NCBI GenBank assembly: GCA_035222895.1
Contig: JAVYIG010007910.1
Location: forward strand, 31,499 to 95,498
DNA: 64,000 nucleotides
Reading direction: 5' to 3'
DNA from: Strongylocentrotus droebachiensis
Taxonomy: Eukaryota > Echinodermata > Echinoidea > Camarodonta > Strongylocentrotidae
Part shown: in pieces, positions 34,825 to 47,039 of the stretch
Numbering within the stretch: the first letter of the stretch is position 1
Layout of the letters: the number at the start of each line of letters is the position of its first letter
Made by a program: the position numbers and the translations under genes
The notes under the pieces: generated by a model
Told to the model about the DNA's origin: nothing
Database searches by the model: none
Seen by the model: only the letters and a program-made list of their open reading frames with translations

Positions 34825-37800
34825 CTGTAACAAGCAACATCAAAACAATATCAGTTCGTAAGAATCAAGACATTCAGGATATACTTCCAAACATGGATCT
34901 TTAGGGAATTGGTCACCTAAATAAAGGAAATAGAAAGTGGTTTCTTTCCTACCTTGTTTCGTAGCAGCACCTGTTGAAACCGGCACCAGAATTAGTGAGC
35001 CACCAATTGTTGGGACAAATTATCTCAATTATGTTGAGTTGAAAGTCATTAAAGTCTCGGGTATGTGGATAGTTTTTAAATTCCTAAATTCTATCCCTCA
35101 TCTTCCAAATACTAAAGTCCAATAGAATCTTGTTCTCAGCAAATTTCAACATCTCATGATGACATTTTCTTCCTTTTAGCGCAGTGTAAGGTTTAGAATG
35201 TTCATTCTGGGAACTAGTGAGCATGATATGTATTTAAAGTCAGTAAGCAGAGCATTATTATAATAACTAAACTTTTGTCCACGCAGTCTAAGAACTAGGA
35301 ACTATTGGTGGATAATTTGCCCATTTTAAAGGCCCACTGTCCTACTTGTAGCTACTTGCACCCTCTATATAACAAACAATGCCTAATCGGTGGCCATTGG
35401 TCCCACATGATCCTCTTTTTCTTATGTTATTTAAGAGCTGAGTTGATGAGATAACCACCTGTCCAGTGACCTTGCAGTGTGGCCTAATCCCTCCTTTACA
35501 CTAGTACTGATGAGCTTAAAGACAACTCAGGGAGTAAAAAAAAGATGTGCATAAACCTGGTTCATCTACTTACCCCTGAGCTAATAATCTTGTTCTCATA
35601 CGGATGCCATGACACATCCCTTACACACTGGCTATGACCCGGTAGTCTGCGCACTGTATCCCCTGTCAGCACATCATAGACTATATCAAGTAAGGACAAA
35701 ATGTGACAATTTGATAACGGCCTGTATTTGTAAATTGTATTCATTTACATTTTTTTTTAAAGAAGTTTTTAATAATAACACCCGACTAGTGTATTAAGTC
35801 TAGATGACGATGAGGTTTCAGAGAAAAAGTAGTATAATAAATTTCACATTTGTTTGGAAGCTTACTGGTGTACAAAGGAAAAGAGGTGCATCATATTGAG
35901 GAACAATCATATCATCATGTATGTAACATTGGAGAAATACACCATTTCATATACTGGGCCCCTTTGCACAAAACTTACCATTGATGGTAACTTTGCCATC
36001 AATGGTAACTACCATGGAAACCTTGATTTTGATTGGCTGTTGAGCCCTGTTACCATGGTAGTTGCCATTGAAGGCCAATTTACCATTAATTGTAAGTTTT
36101 ATGCAACAGGCCCAGTTCTTTATTATGTTTGTTTTATTTACAAGGATGGAAGGGAGAAGAAAAAAGAGAGTAAAACTTACTGACGATAGATCCACCTGCT
36201 GAAGCAGCATAAATGTATCTCTGTAAGGAACAAAATGACAACAACAATCAGAATATTTCTTGATATTTCCTTGGCTTCCTACATTGTTGACAATAAAACT
36301 AGCAATGAAGGATGGTGTATTTCCTTTTCAAAGGATTACATTCAAATGATAATACCAGTAACTGATATGATATGGCAATAATGATATGACTGAGGGTAGA
36401 TAGCAGACAGTATTTAAAAGTTTCAGTAAAATAAAAATATTTTACTTTGTGCAAAACCACTACACATGCAGGAAGAATATCAAAATTACCAACTAATGTT
36501 TCGGAAAGAAATTTTTTTTTTTTTTTTTTTTGCTGTTGTATTTAATTTTTCCATTAATAATTTTGGTGCTCCAAAAACTCACGATAAGTGTGGCACCATA
36601 CATCCAAAAATACTAGATAGTGCCTTTATCATGTATCATAAAGTATAAATTGTACTAACTAAATAAACTTTAATGAGAATCTGCCACAAAAAAGAGTACA
36701 AAATGAAAGATATAATATAAAAAGCAATTTACTATGGCATACCAGCTTTGCATGAGGCAAACCATGCAATGGTTAGAATTAAAGATAAGTCCAGGGGGGT
36801 ATTTCACAAAGACTAAGATCGACTTCAGTTGGACTATGGCAGTCGATTTATGCCCTTAAAAAGGGCTTGAACCAGATGTAAAATTAGATGAACAAAAACT
36901 TAGAAATTATGATCTTTAGATAATGTTTTTTCCTTCAATACTACAATATCAAAAAATGTGAATTCTGTAGATTTGTGACGTCCCTTTAGAGACCAATGGT
37001 GAGAGCAACCAGTGGCATGAATGTCCTGCCATAGTTCAAGTCCATTTTAACCTATTTTAACTGGGCTATTTCAGACCAGGTTTTTACTGGGGGGGGGGGG
37101 GGTCAATTTGACCCCCCCCCCCCCCCCCCCCCCCACCCTAAGATCTCGGTTTCACAGCCGATCGCCGCGAAAATTTGCAAACATGGCAAGTGAAGTGTAT
37201 AGAATACTATGGTAATTTATTTTTTTTTGAAAAATTCACTCATTTGCATATTTATGGTAATTTATGCAAATAAGGTCATAAAATTCACATTTTTGCCCAT
37301 AAATCATACATTATTCATATTTAAGCATTCTTTTTCACTACATATATTTGTTAGACCATTTGGAATAATAATACGACACAAAAATTTGGAATAGCCTGGT
37401 TATTCCTTATGTTATCTCTTGTTTTGATAATTTCTTATGTATTTCATTGTATTCAACTATTTTGACCCCAAAACAAACACCTAAACTTTAAACAAGACTA
37501 AATAACCAATGTTTTATCTCTTTTATAGAAAAATGACATTTCCATATGTTTTGTAAACAAATCACAAAAATGAGCGATTTGCGGGCTGACATGCAAAGAC
37601 ATCAGGTCACGTGACTTTGTAACTGTACTTCCAATTTTCAAAAAAATCGTTTTAAAAGATGCGTAAGACTCGAAAGAAAAAAGTCATGAAAGGAAATTTT
37701 TTATATCTGCCGCGGTTTCGGAGTAGTCACAAAATTTATACAGGGGGGGGGGGGTCAAATTGACCCCCCCCCCCCCCCCCAGTTAACATAGGGTTAAGTC

Positions 37801-40800
37801 GATCTTAGTCTTTGTGAAACACCCCCCAGATCTTTCAAGATAATCTTACCTGACCAGTAGTGAATTGAGGTGAGAATCTGCATCTTAGAAGGGTGTGTAA
37901 GACAGAGTGCCCCTTGTAAGTCATCAAAGATGTGTCACCTTTTATATAGCGATCCCTTTTACCTGTAAGGATTTCGAGACATAGAAGTTTCAATAGTTCT
38001 TAGAGGTTTAGAAATACAAGTAATCACATCATTGAAATATACAATACAATACAATTAACTTCCTTGTCTCTATCACAAATGGTTACATAATCAGAACTGA
38101 AGTAGCATTTTATGAGTTCCTCCAAGTAAAAATATATATTTTTTTTTTTTCTCCTTTTCTTTAACTCTTCTTCTTTGCTTGAAATAAATCATGACATGAA
38201 AGCTACTGTAACTACCTTTAAAGTATATTTGTAAAGAAAACAATTCATTCCTTGTATATTGCGCTTTGTTGTACAGCTGCTCATTACACTTTGAACTAGT
38301 TTGACTTCATGACATGTTGAATGATGAATAGTACATTGAACCCATTATCGACAGGAACCGGGGACCTGTTTCACAAAGCCTTTTTTTTTCAATCACAAAA
38401 ATCAGTGACAAATCTGCTGATAACCAATCAGAAGCAAGGATCTCAGTAGTTTATAACAAAAACTGTCATTTGTCACTGATGACAAGTTTTGTGAAATGGG
38501 GCCAAGGTGATTCATGTATCAAGTGTAGGGAATAACAGTATTAAGAGGGTTCAGAATAAACCCTGTCTTACATTTTCTAGGTGCCTGCTGCCACCTATAG
38601 TCCCAGTGTTGTTGAGCGACGGCCCGTCGACTTGCCTCCACTACGTTGCTAGGTGAGAAACGCCTCATATCCCATAGCTTTATAGACTGATCTTTAGAGT
38701 TTGTTATCAGATGACGACCATCACCCTAATAAAAAGGAAAAAAAGCAGATTGGTACATTCAAACAAAATATATATCATTGCATAAGCACTAACCAATAGC
38801 ATTGGGTGAAGTATGTCCAATGAAAGTTGATAAACTATGGGACTCACTTTATAAACACTTGGTCAACACTCCATCTTTGACTTGAATACAGTATCTTCTT
38901 GAAGTTTACACAAGAGTTATAGAGATAAGAACCATTTTCAAGCTATTTGTTTAATTAACTTTCTAAATTTTAAAGTTATGTGGAGACAATCCATCTTAAA
39001 AAATCCATCTATGAAAATATAATTTACAGGAAATAAGGGCAGTAAAATATGACATTTCAGAAATAATAATCTTTTATCTAGTAACAAATAGCACATCAAT
39101 CTCTGGGAAGAAAAGAAAAATGCTAGCAAAGCATACAAGGAATGAGCATTGCAGTGTATTTTGGTCAAATCCTAAAATAAACAGGTAGACATTACACAGA
39201 TAATAAGATGTTCTTCATGAAAATACCAAATTTCCCCCCAAATACACCTAAGCACTTTATGATAATACAGAAAAGTATGTAGAGACAAGTTTCCTACCTT
39301 TGAATCAATGTACGTGATTCCATCAAAATGACCAGCAAAGGTACCTACTGGTCTATCATTGCATCCATCTAGCATGCGTCTATCCCATACTTTACACATG
39401 CCATCATCGGCACCTGAGAAGAGGATCTGAGAGCTTTGATCAGCAAAACATACAGCGCTTACATCATCCTCATGAGACTCAATCTACACCATTCAAGTAA
39501 ACAAGAAAGATATAAACAACAACATGTCATCAATCAGAGTAAATAGGACAAAAAGGCAGCTTTAAATTCTAAATTTAAAAAATTAAAAAAAACATAAAAA
39601 ATATCATTAGATAGTGCGAATATCACTTTCTAAATTGTAGTACAGAATCGTGGATATTCATATTTAACATTAAAACAAATATGGTTTGAAGTATGTAAAT
39701 TGGAAGCATGTAACAAAATGGAGAATCACAACTTTCACCTTCAAATTGATACACCCTAGTTACATTATGTTTTTTTCTTTACATGCTGCTAATTTGAGAA
39801 TGCAAAGTTGAGTAATTTTTTACCTTTTGTAAATTCTTGTCTTCTATGGCCTTACAACTTTCCAGGAAGGGGAGAAAATTTGAAGTTACTAAAGATAAAA
39901 TACCATCAATATACATGGAACATTTTGAGGAATGATTTTCCTCTGTGAATTCCTTGCAATATCTCTAATGAGCTTGTTAACTAGTTGAAATCATCATGAA
40001 AATTATATTGTCATTATCAAACTTACCCTCATTGTTCTTTCATTCTTCTCTCGATCATAGACGTACAAGCAGCCATCATTAGCCCTGTGATTAACAAAAG
40101 AATGGATACATAGATATGTTAACAAAATATTGGTTTCATGTGTGATCATATGGATTCAGAACATTCTCACAAAAAGTTGTGGTGCCAACAAAGTTTCTCA
40201 AAAGAGATGCTTTCAAATACTTGTAAGTGATCGATAAAAAGCTTACACCACTCAATCAAGTGGCCCAACAACCAACTTATCTTGCTGGCATTTCATTTTT
40301 ATATACAAGAAAAAGAGGACAGAAGTGACATTCACTCTTTTGAGATATGTCACTAAATTTGATTTATATATGAAAACAAATAATAACATTGCTACTGCAC
40401 ATTATACAGGTAATGAATTCAGTGAAATATAAATACTTTAGCCCTATCTTCACTTGACGAAGTGTCATTTCACTGTCCCCATCCCCTCCTCTAAGAATGC
40501 AACTAAATTCTAAAGTCCATTATACTGATTTATCAAAGCAAAAAGAACTGTGACTTATGAAAACACAATGAAGTCCTTACCCAGCGAGGATCTCTGAGCC
40601 ATCATTTGAGAATCGTATGGAGAAGGCACAGAAGTGGCCCTCGGTGTACGGGCTGAGGTCCAGGGAGTTGTGAGTCTCATCTTCACCGTAGATATTACAC
40701 AAGTGAACTGTGAGGAGAGTATGGTTATCAGAAAACATTCATCAGAAAACATAATAAAAAATTGTTTTCAATTATTTTTTACTCAACACACTATGTAATG

Positions 40801-43800
40801 TATGTGTGAAAGTAGGTTTGGTTAAAACAGCACAACAAACTTATATTATTAAGGATTTCTTTAATCTTATTCCAGCTTTTTTTCTTCATGAAGGTAAGAC
40901 TATATAATAATTTATAGAGGTATTACACAGACCTTTATTTCAAAGTTAATAAACCAACAGTGAAGTGCATCAGACACAAGCAAACAAAATAGGTTTGTAT
41001 GCATTTATCATGATTTATAAGCTTCTTCCATTAAAATGTGACATTTCATAATATGAGACAAAAATCATAGACATAGAAGATCACTTCCTGAGTTGGCACT
41101 TACTTGAATGAGACCAACTAGAGTATATGACAAAGTTTCCATCAGGGCTGCAGAGTTGAGAGAAAACAATTGAATATTGTAAAATAAAATAAGAAAGGAA
41201 ACTCATTATTAGCTCTATAAGGTAAAAAGTGAAAAGTACTTTAGTAAAGAATGCTTAGACCACACAAAAGGCCATACCAATGATTGAAGCTCAGTATTAA
41301 AAGTAGAATATGCTCTATTTTGTTTTATTTTGTTAAAGGGATCCGGTAACTTTGTCTCAGATTGTGAAAAAAAATTCTGGATTTAGCTCATGATGCAATG
41401 ATAATTATAAACCTTTAGGTCAGTCAGGAACCCCATGACTTTTACAAGCCGATCGCTTGTCTGATTATCAAGATATTTATGATTGGAATTACAAATTTTG
41501 AAAACCGTTCGCCTGACGGTTTTCATAACACTACAGTCTATTGGGGAAAAAGAGTATGGTAAAACCGGTCACTCAAAGATTTTTACTTTTTTGAGGCACT
41601 TCTTGATCATTTTGAAGCGCAATTTTTTTAGGGCTTCAATATTACACCCTATCACAGACACTGATAACGCGTAGGGCCGTGTATCTCAGATTTAACATTG
41701 TTAAACGATCCCTTTAATATAAACTGATTTGATAATAGTACAGGAGACACAGCTAGGTCAAGTCACCTCACCACACAAATACAAAAAACATGTAGTTATT
41801 GATTGGAAAACTAATGGAGTTACAAACTTCAACATTATATTATTCTACTATGGGAATTATGGAAAAACTGTGATAATCAAATGTACATCTCGCTCGTATG
41901 AATTAAACTTACCTGAAGGCTGTATCTAGAATACTCCATCCTACATCTCTAGCTCTGATTTCTTTAAATTTCTTGAAGTATCCATTCTTGACATCATATA
42001 GCCTGATATTCTGATCCTGACATGCTGATAAGAAGACAGAACCATCCATAGAATAGGTTCCACAGAAGACCTTGCCAGGGAAGTGAGCTACAGTACGGTG
42101 ATGATTTGGAAGAAATCTGTAATGAAGACATAACAAACAAAGTATAATGTATAAAGATGTATTTGGTAGATTCCACAGCAACAGACTATAACAGGAAAGT
42201 GAGCTACAGTATGCTGATAAGTGATGGTTTGGAAGAACATTCAAATTTGTTACAACTGTGGGCTTTACCTAAACCATATGAGGTTTAAAGAGAGTAGTTT
42301 ATTACTTACACTGAACCAAATTGAGACTGTTCATTAGGTGAAAATCCTCTCTGAAGACAGCTCCCTATCTGCCTCTGAAAACATAATACAATGCAAGTTC
42401 TCTGTTAATGCATGTACGGAATTCATTATTTATTCAAATTCAATGCACACTGCTTTGTCTCATGTCTAGGGACAAAGTATTACATTCACCGGTTACAAAT
42501 TTATTTCATTAGTCAGACTGCAAAATGCACACATAAGGTGTTGTAAGGTCCGACATGCCACAATGCTAGTCCCACCTAGTATCAACCAATGTATATAATC
42601 TGCATTCTGGCTATTAGAATACAATACAACATAACAGGTGACTGATATATAGGGCATTACACAATACACAGCATGTTTAAATATAAATGAACAAACTTAT
42701 CTTCTTTTATCATTCCAAAGTTGAGTTTTTAATTTGAAATATAATCTTTTGCAATTTCTCATCTTGTCTTTAGATTTCTGCAATGGTTTTAAAATTTAAA
42801 TAATCGCTAAACTCCTGATGTAATTTGAACAACCCATTTGTCTAAAACTCACCTTTGAACTCTTTGGTTTTCTGTTTATATATTTTATGTTTGATTTTTA
42901 ATTTATGTCAAACTATGTTTATTGTATTTGATATGTATATTTTTGTAATTTTGCATGTTTTTATCTGTGAATGGTATCGCAATTCAGCCTTTTACGGCTG
43001 CAAAGATATTTTTTAATAAACCTTGAATTGAATTGAATTGAAATGCCTTAAAGGGATCCGGTAACTTTGTTTCAGATTCTGAATCAAAATTCTGGATTTA
43101 GCTCATGCTGCAATGATAATTATAAACCTTTAGGTCAGTCAGGAACCCCATGACTTTTACAAGTCGATCGCCTGTCTGATTATCAAGATATTTATGATAT
43201 GAATTACAAATTTTGAAAACCGTTTGCTGAACGGTTTTCATAACACTACAGTCTATTGGGGAAAACGAGTACGGTAAAACCGGTCACTCAAAGATTTTTA
43301 CTTTTTTGAGGCACTTCTTGATCATTTTGAAGCGCGATTTTTTCAGGGCTTCAATATTACACCATATCACAGACACTGATAACACGTAGGGCCGTGTATC
43401 TCAGATTTAACATTGTTAAACGATCCCTTTAATGAATGGGCTACAATACTTGGAATCCAGTTGCATGCATAACTTGTTGGTATGGCAGGCAAGCCTCTTG
43501 GCAGGCATTCAACCTTCATTTAAAAAGTATGCATACAATTTGACTATGTTAGTAAAAGTAGAAAATACTAGAGGCACAATTTCTTAAATTACAGTCAATA
43601 ATAAATGTAGTTTTGGGAATTGCTATACCCCCCCCCCCCAAAAAAAAAAAAAATATATATATATATATATGTATATATATATTTTTAAAAAAAAAAATAT
43701 TTTATATATACACAGTGACATCTTATATATACGATTTAAGTGAAAGTATAAATGAATTGACATTTTTGAAATATGTACATTTTCATTTTCATTTGTCACT

Positions 43801-46800
43801 TTAAAATTACTTCACTGATATGAATACCGGTAATTCATGATATTTTCAGTAGCAGCACAAACTATAGAAAACACAAAAATGATTTCATGAAGAAAGTGTA
43901 GGTGTTCATGTGGTTAAATGTTCACTTTTACCATATAATAATCACTGTTCATAATGTAAGTGTTTGGACAACTTCTCCCATACCTTCTGAAGCAATTGGG
44001 GTATTTTTACATTTGGAAGTGATGTGGCATCGTGGGTAGCTCCCGCACGAGATAAAATTTCCTGTTTCAGGTCACTTCCCTGGAAGAAAAGGGGAAAATG
44101 TCGAAAATATCACATAACGGAAATAAACGTGGTACAAAGAAAATATTTTTTGAAGAAAAAAGCAAAATAAAGTTTAGAAGGTACAGCACATACTTTTTAC
44201 AGCAATTGAGTGAAAAGGTTAAATGTCCATTTGATATCACATCCTTAAGGCTTTTTCACATATGGTGCAGTAAATCTGCCTCGTTTAAACAAAAAGTTTA
44301 ATTGAATGGTAACTGCATTCAACATAGAACTTATGGGTATTTACTGAGTTCTGTTAGAAGCTACAGCAATGTGAAGCGTATTAAATTTACGTCATCACAA
44401 AAAAAAATTGCAGTGGTTTTGCCACGTCATATCTGAACAATCCTTTCTAGAAAGTACAAAGTCAGTATACAAATACATCATCCCTTGTTTACTTTTAATA
44501 CAAACTATTATTTGTTATGAATATGATTTTTCAAAAAGAGGACTTCCACAGAACTGAAGTTTAAACAAAAATACTTACATCCATTCCATTAGTGTGTGAT
44601 GAATCATCTTCTGGGGATGAAAAAAAATGAATTTATCATTAATATGGAAATAATAATTGCAAAAATTATCAATAAAACATAAACTTGTGACAAAACAAAA
44701 GATACATGTGGCACTTACATGTACTACCAAATCTGATGCACAAAATTGAACATGTAAGAACATATACAACTATATTGGAAATACATAAAAATATAATGGC
44801 TTGACTGCTCAACTACAAATCTGTCACATCACTGTATGAACTTTATTTCCATAGACCTTTCATATTATGAGTTATTTGTACTAGACATGTGTTTTCAGAA
44901 AAGATATGCATGTTCTATGAATACTGCAGAGACCTTTTATCCTTTGAATACTGACCTTCACGGATTGATTGACTGTCATCTTCTTCAGCTTCAGCTTCTT
45001 CTTCATCACTATCATTGAAGCAGTCTTCACCAGGTGAGAGCAAACGGATTTGTCCACTGCAAAATGAAAAGTAAAAGTACTGTACGACGGTAGGGTGACA
45101 GGACCTGGGCAGCGTCTCACAAAACCGTCATAAGTAAAAGTTCACCAACATTCCACTGATTCATTGATATGTGTGTATTAAGTTTAACACGCGTTTCACT
45201 TTCAATGGGATGTCAGTGAACCTGTAGTTTTACTTTTTTTATGAAGCGCTGCCCTGGTAGACTGCACCTCCTCAAACAGTTTTAAGAAGGAGATGATAAA
45301 CGTCAGACTTTGTTGAACCTGGTATTGTTTTTAGTGCACATACATGTAGGGGTCTAGTTGTAAATATGATTATGAAGCCCTTTTTAAAACCCTCTTTCAA
45401 TACTTCCAACCAGGCACTTTGCACTCAAGCAACAGTACTATAAACTACAAAAGTACAATAAATAATTGCATTGCCATTGGCATGATCAGATGATCAGTAG
45501 GGGCGCTGGTCAGAGAATAAGGATCGTCCGCATAAATGAGGATCGTCTTCGTAAACCCGGACAGACACGTCTGCAAAAATAAGGATCCACATTTTCGCAG
45601 ACGTTTCATATTTCCGATGTTCGCGATGCTAAAAAAAAAGAGTCTGCGATGATTTTCTTGATGCATTTTACATTGACTTTGTACAGAGACTTTCAAGTTA
45701 TGAGCGATATTCCTCGGGAAGACAAACGACCCATAAAGTAGACGGTGAATTGGGGTTATTTCCTTACGTGGAATCTGCTTTTCGCATCGCCAGCGGGCGG
45801 TTCAGGAACCCGAAACCCTCAGAACACCGATGAAAAAAACGTCTGCAAAAAGGCGGACGATCCTTATTTTTTAAGACGCAAGTTGTCCGTGTTGAGAAGG
45901 ATATCCTTGTTATTATGCGGACGATCCTCATTCTCGGCCAACCACCCCTAGAAAAATCTAGACTAGATCTAGATCTAGAGTCTACTGATGATTGGTGGAA
46001 TGTCAAGCCCCAGTTACATTTATAATAATATTCATAATGTAATGTTTCGTTATCTTTGTAACCCTTACCTAACCCCTTTCCCATTTTGCCTAAGCTTAAG
46101 CCTCGCGTCATGTGCTAGTATTGGGCCGGGCCAGCACTAGACCGAATTTTCCGTCTCTTTCGTTCGTTAGCCTCTTATTGGGGTAGGGTCGGCTCTCTCT
46201 TTAGAGACGGAAACGGACTATACCGCCAAATGTGTAGGTTATGTGGGCAAATTAGTACACCAAACTTGCAAAACTTATCCCCGAATTACTCCTTTTACAG
46301 GATGCATATCTGCTGCATTTTATATTGTAAATTAGGTAAAGGCTTAACTAATTCGGTTCCACTTACTAACTTGACTGAAATAATCCGTTTAATGGTCCAT
46401 TTTTAGGAAATTATGGGTCAAAATCGACATCCATGATAAAAATCTTGCAGCGGGAGTTTAAACTCTCGCTGCGCATGGATGTCGATTTTGACCCATAATT
46501 TCCTAAAAATGGACCATTAAACGGATTATTTCAGTCAAGTTAGTAAGTGGAACCGAAGTAGTTAAGCCTTTACCTAATTTACAATATAAAATGCAGCAGA
46601 TATGCATCCTGTAAAAGGAGTAATTCGGGGATAAGTTTTGCAAGTTTGGTGTACTAATTTGCCCACATAACCTACACATTTGGCGGTATAGGCCTAGTCC
46701 GTTTCCGTCTCTAAAGAGAGAGCCGACCATACCCCAATAAGAGGCTAACGAACGAAAGAGACGGAAAATTCGGTCTAGGCCAGCACCAACAAAGTGAAGC

Positions 46801-47039
46801 TCCCAATCAGTGTGCTGTGCCGGTCGGCTCTGGCTTTCGCTCGGGGACGGTCAGGCGGGAAAGCTCACGGCCAAAATGGGGCCAGCGGTAACGAGCGCGA
46901 GCCAAGCAAGGCCCAAAGCAAAGGAAAATGATTGTTACCTTCTTAATAAGTAGGCAAGCACTGCGGAATAATCTTCTGCTTCTTCATCCATTGTTCTTTG
47001 AGATGTAGAATTTGATCCTCTCGAAGCTCTAGAACCCAT
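34675..47039 (-). CDS. DCAF11: DCAF11 (WDR23) copy A, WD40 substrate receptor of CUL4-DDB1 ubiquitin ligase, 15 exons
   Basis: Exons in transcript order (higher to lower coordinate): 47039-46939, 45056-44956, 44610-44579, 44079-43984, 42374-42310, 42116-41913, 41147-41104, 40707-40581, 40084-40027, 39483-39298, 38725-38572, 37962-37850, 36220-36181, 35680-35574, 34824-34675. All junctions are GT-AG with consistent phases; 1578 nt, 525 residues (human DCAF11 is about 546). The N-terminus has the AVLAYLLRxGQIRLL-type motif and an acidic stretch; WD40 repeats fill about 130-490. Two DDB1-binding WDxR motifs are intact: WDRR at 309-312 and WDMR at 356-359. Family knowledge: DCAF11 recruits substrates such as Nrf2/SKN-1 for ubiquitination. 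Its paralogue, copy B, lies upstream in transcript sense. Position 301 is Ala in SGADDG where copy B and human have Gly. Confidence 0.95.
35953..36116. mobile_element. Short inverted-repeat MITE in DCAF11-A intron 13
   Basis: The ends ACTGGGCCCCTTTGCACAAA and its imperfect inverse (ending CAACAGGCCCAGT) enclose repeated ACCATTGATGGTAA-type motifs that pair with each other. No coding capacity. Confidence 0.75.
36794..37827. mobile_element. Inverted-repeat element with an inner poly-G/poly-C hairpin element
   Basis: The outer ends GGGGGGTATTTCACAAAGAC and the inverse of GGGGGGTGTTTCACAAAGAC continue as inverted repeats through ...TAAGATCGACTT. Inside lies a second pair of ends (about 37050-37795), containing G14-TCAATTTGA-C23 at 37089-37134 and G12-TCAAATTGA-C17 at 37743-37780. 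The right end stops only about 22 bases before the 3' end of exon 12. Confidence 0.7.
37089..37134. repeat. Poly-G/poly-C hairpin
   Basis: Fourteen G, then TCAATTTGA, then twenty-three C: a palindromic block able to form a very GC-rich hairpin. A partner block is at 37743-37780. Confidence 0.85.
38361..38503. mobile_element. Short MITE in DCAF11-A intron 11
   Basis: The ends GGGACCTGTTTCACAAA and the inverse of TTTTGTGAAATGGGGCC form terminal inverted repeats; inside, ATCAGTGACAAAT and ATTTGTCACTGAT also pair. Confidence 0.75.
41337..41713 (+). mobile_element. TTAA-flanked 377-bp MITE, copy 1 (DCAF11-A intron 6)
   Basis: The ends are AGGGATCCGG and CGATCCCT with TTAA on both sides (41333-41336 and 41714-41717). 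It aligns along its full length, in the same orientation and with the same length, with the element at 43052-43428. Internal AAACCGTTCGCCTGACGG shows local hairpin potential. No transposase. Confidence 0.88.
42169..42240 (-). pseudogene. Fossil copy of the 5' part of DCAF11-A exon 6, inside intron 5
   Basis: The + strand AAGTGAGCTACAGTATGCTG and TTTGGAAGAA correspond to AAGTGAGCTACAGTACGGTG and TTTGGAAGAA of exon 6. On the - strand it would begin LPNHHLSAYC against LPNHHRTVAH in the exon. It lacks an AG acceptor and diverges downstream. Confidence 0.7.
43052..43428 (+). mobile_element. TTAA-flanked 377-bp MITE, copy 2 (DCAF11-A intron 4)
   Basis: The same element as at 41337-41713, flanked by TTAA at 43048-43051 and 43429-43432. 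Only a small number of base differences from copy 1 were seen, so both are recent relative to other repeats here. Confidence 0.88.
45105..45257. mobile_element. Short MITE near DCAF11-A exon 2
   Basis: The ends CTGGGCAGCGTCTCACAAAA and the inverse of ATGAAGCGCTGCCCTGG, with CATAAGTAAAAGTTCACC paired by AAAAAGTAAAACT-type sequence. A relative lies at 52635-52782. It sits about 50 bases upstream of exon 2 in transcript sense. Confidence 0.7.
45500..45948. mobile_element. TA-flanked inverted-repeat element
   Basis: Left TAGGGGCGCTGGTCAGAGAA and the inverse of the right end (TAGGGGTGGTTGGCCGAGAA) match and continue as AGGATCGTCCGCATAA. The flanking dinucleotide is TA on both sides, which could be a Tc1/mariner-type duplication or part of the repeat. 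Internal CGTCTGCAAAAA and GGATC motifs recur. Confidence 0.65.
46138..46777. mobile_element. Fold-back transposon, 640 bp, in DCAF11-A intron 1 (Mutator-like?)
   Basis: The left arm starts TAGACCGAATTTTCCGTCTC and the right arm ends with its exact inverse; the arms pair almost to the centre at about 46440-46475, where GCAGCGGGAGTTTAAACTC starts a further small hairpin. GGCCAGCAC is duplicated on both sides (46129-46137 and 46778-46786), a 9-bp target duplication. No transposase is present. The -strand frame at 46503-46730 is the arm itself. Confidence 0.85.
46939..47039 (-). CDS. DCAF11: DCAF11-A first coding exon
   Basis: ATG at 47039 in good context (AAATGG). It reads MGSRASRGSNSTSQRTMDEE and continues AVLAYLLR, matching MGSRNSSS and VLAYLLRRGQVRL of human DCAF11. 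It ends in phase 2 before gtaaca. An overlapping upstream ATG at 47053 opens a 36-codon frame in another phase that stops at 46943, still inside this exon. Confidence 0.88.

Larger units (their letters stand above)
34825..46938 (-). other. Introns of DCAF11-A and the insertions in them
   Basis: The fourteen introns fill the gaps between the exons listed for the gene. Insertions: hairpin MITE in intron 13 (35953-36116), nested MITE and poly-G hairpins in intron 12 (36794-37827), short MITE in intron 11 (38361-38503), twin TTAA MITEs in introns 6 (41337-41713) and 4 (43052-43428), an exon 6 fossil in intron 5 (42169-42240), and in intron 1 a MITE (45105-45257), a TA-flanked element (45500-45948) and a fold-back element (46138-46777). 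Poly-T at 36512-36531 and an AT tract near 43652 are simple repeats. I see nothing else in the remaining intron sequence. Confidence 0.8.

Noticed and set aside
41909..42244. 111-codon - strand frame as one exon
   Set aside because: It joins true exon 6 of DCAF11-A with intron 5 and the exon 6 fossil; a good acceptor at 42116 defines the real start.
46503..46730. 75-codon frame near the DCAF11-A start
   Set aside because: It is inside an arm of the fold-back transposon and has no family resemblance.
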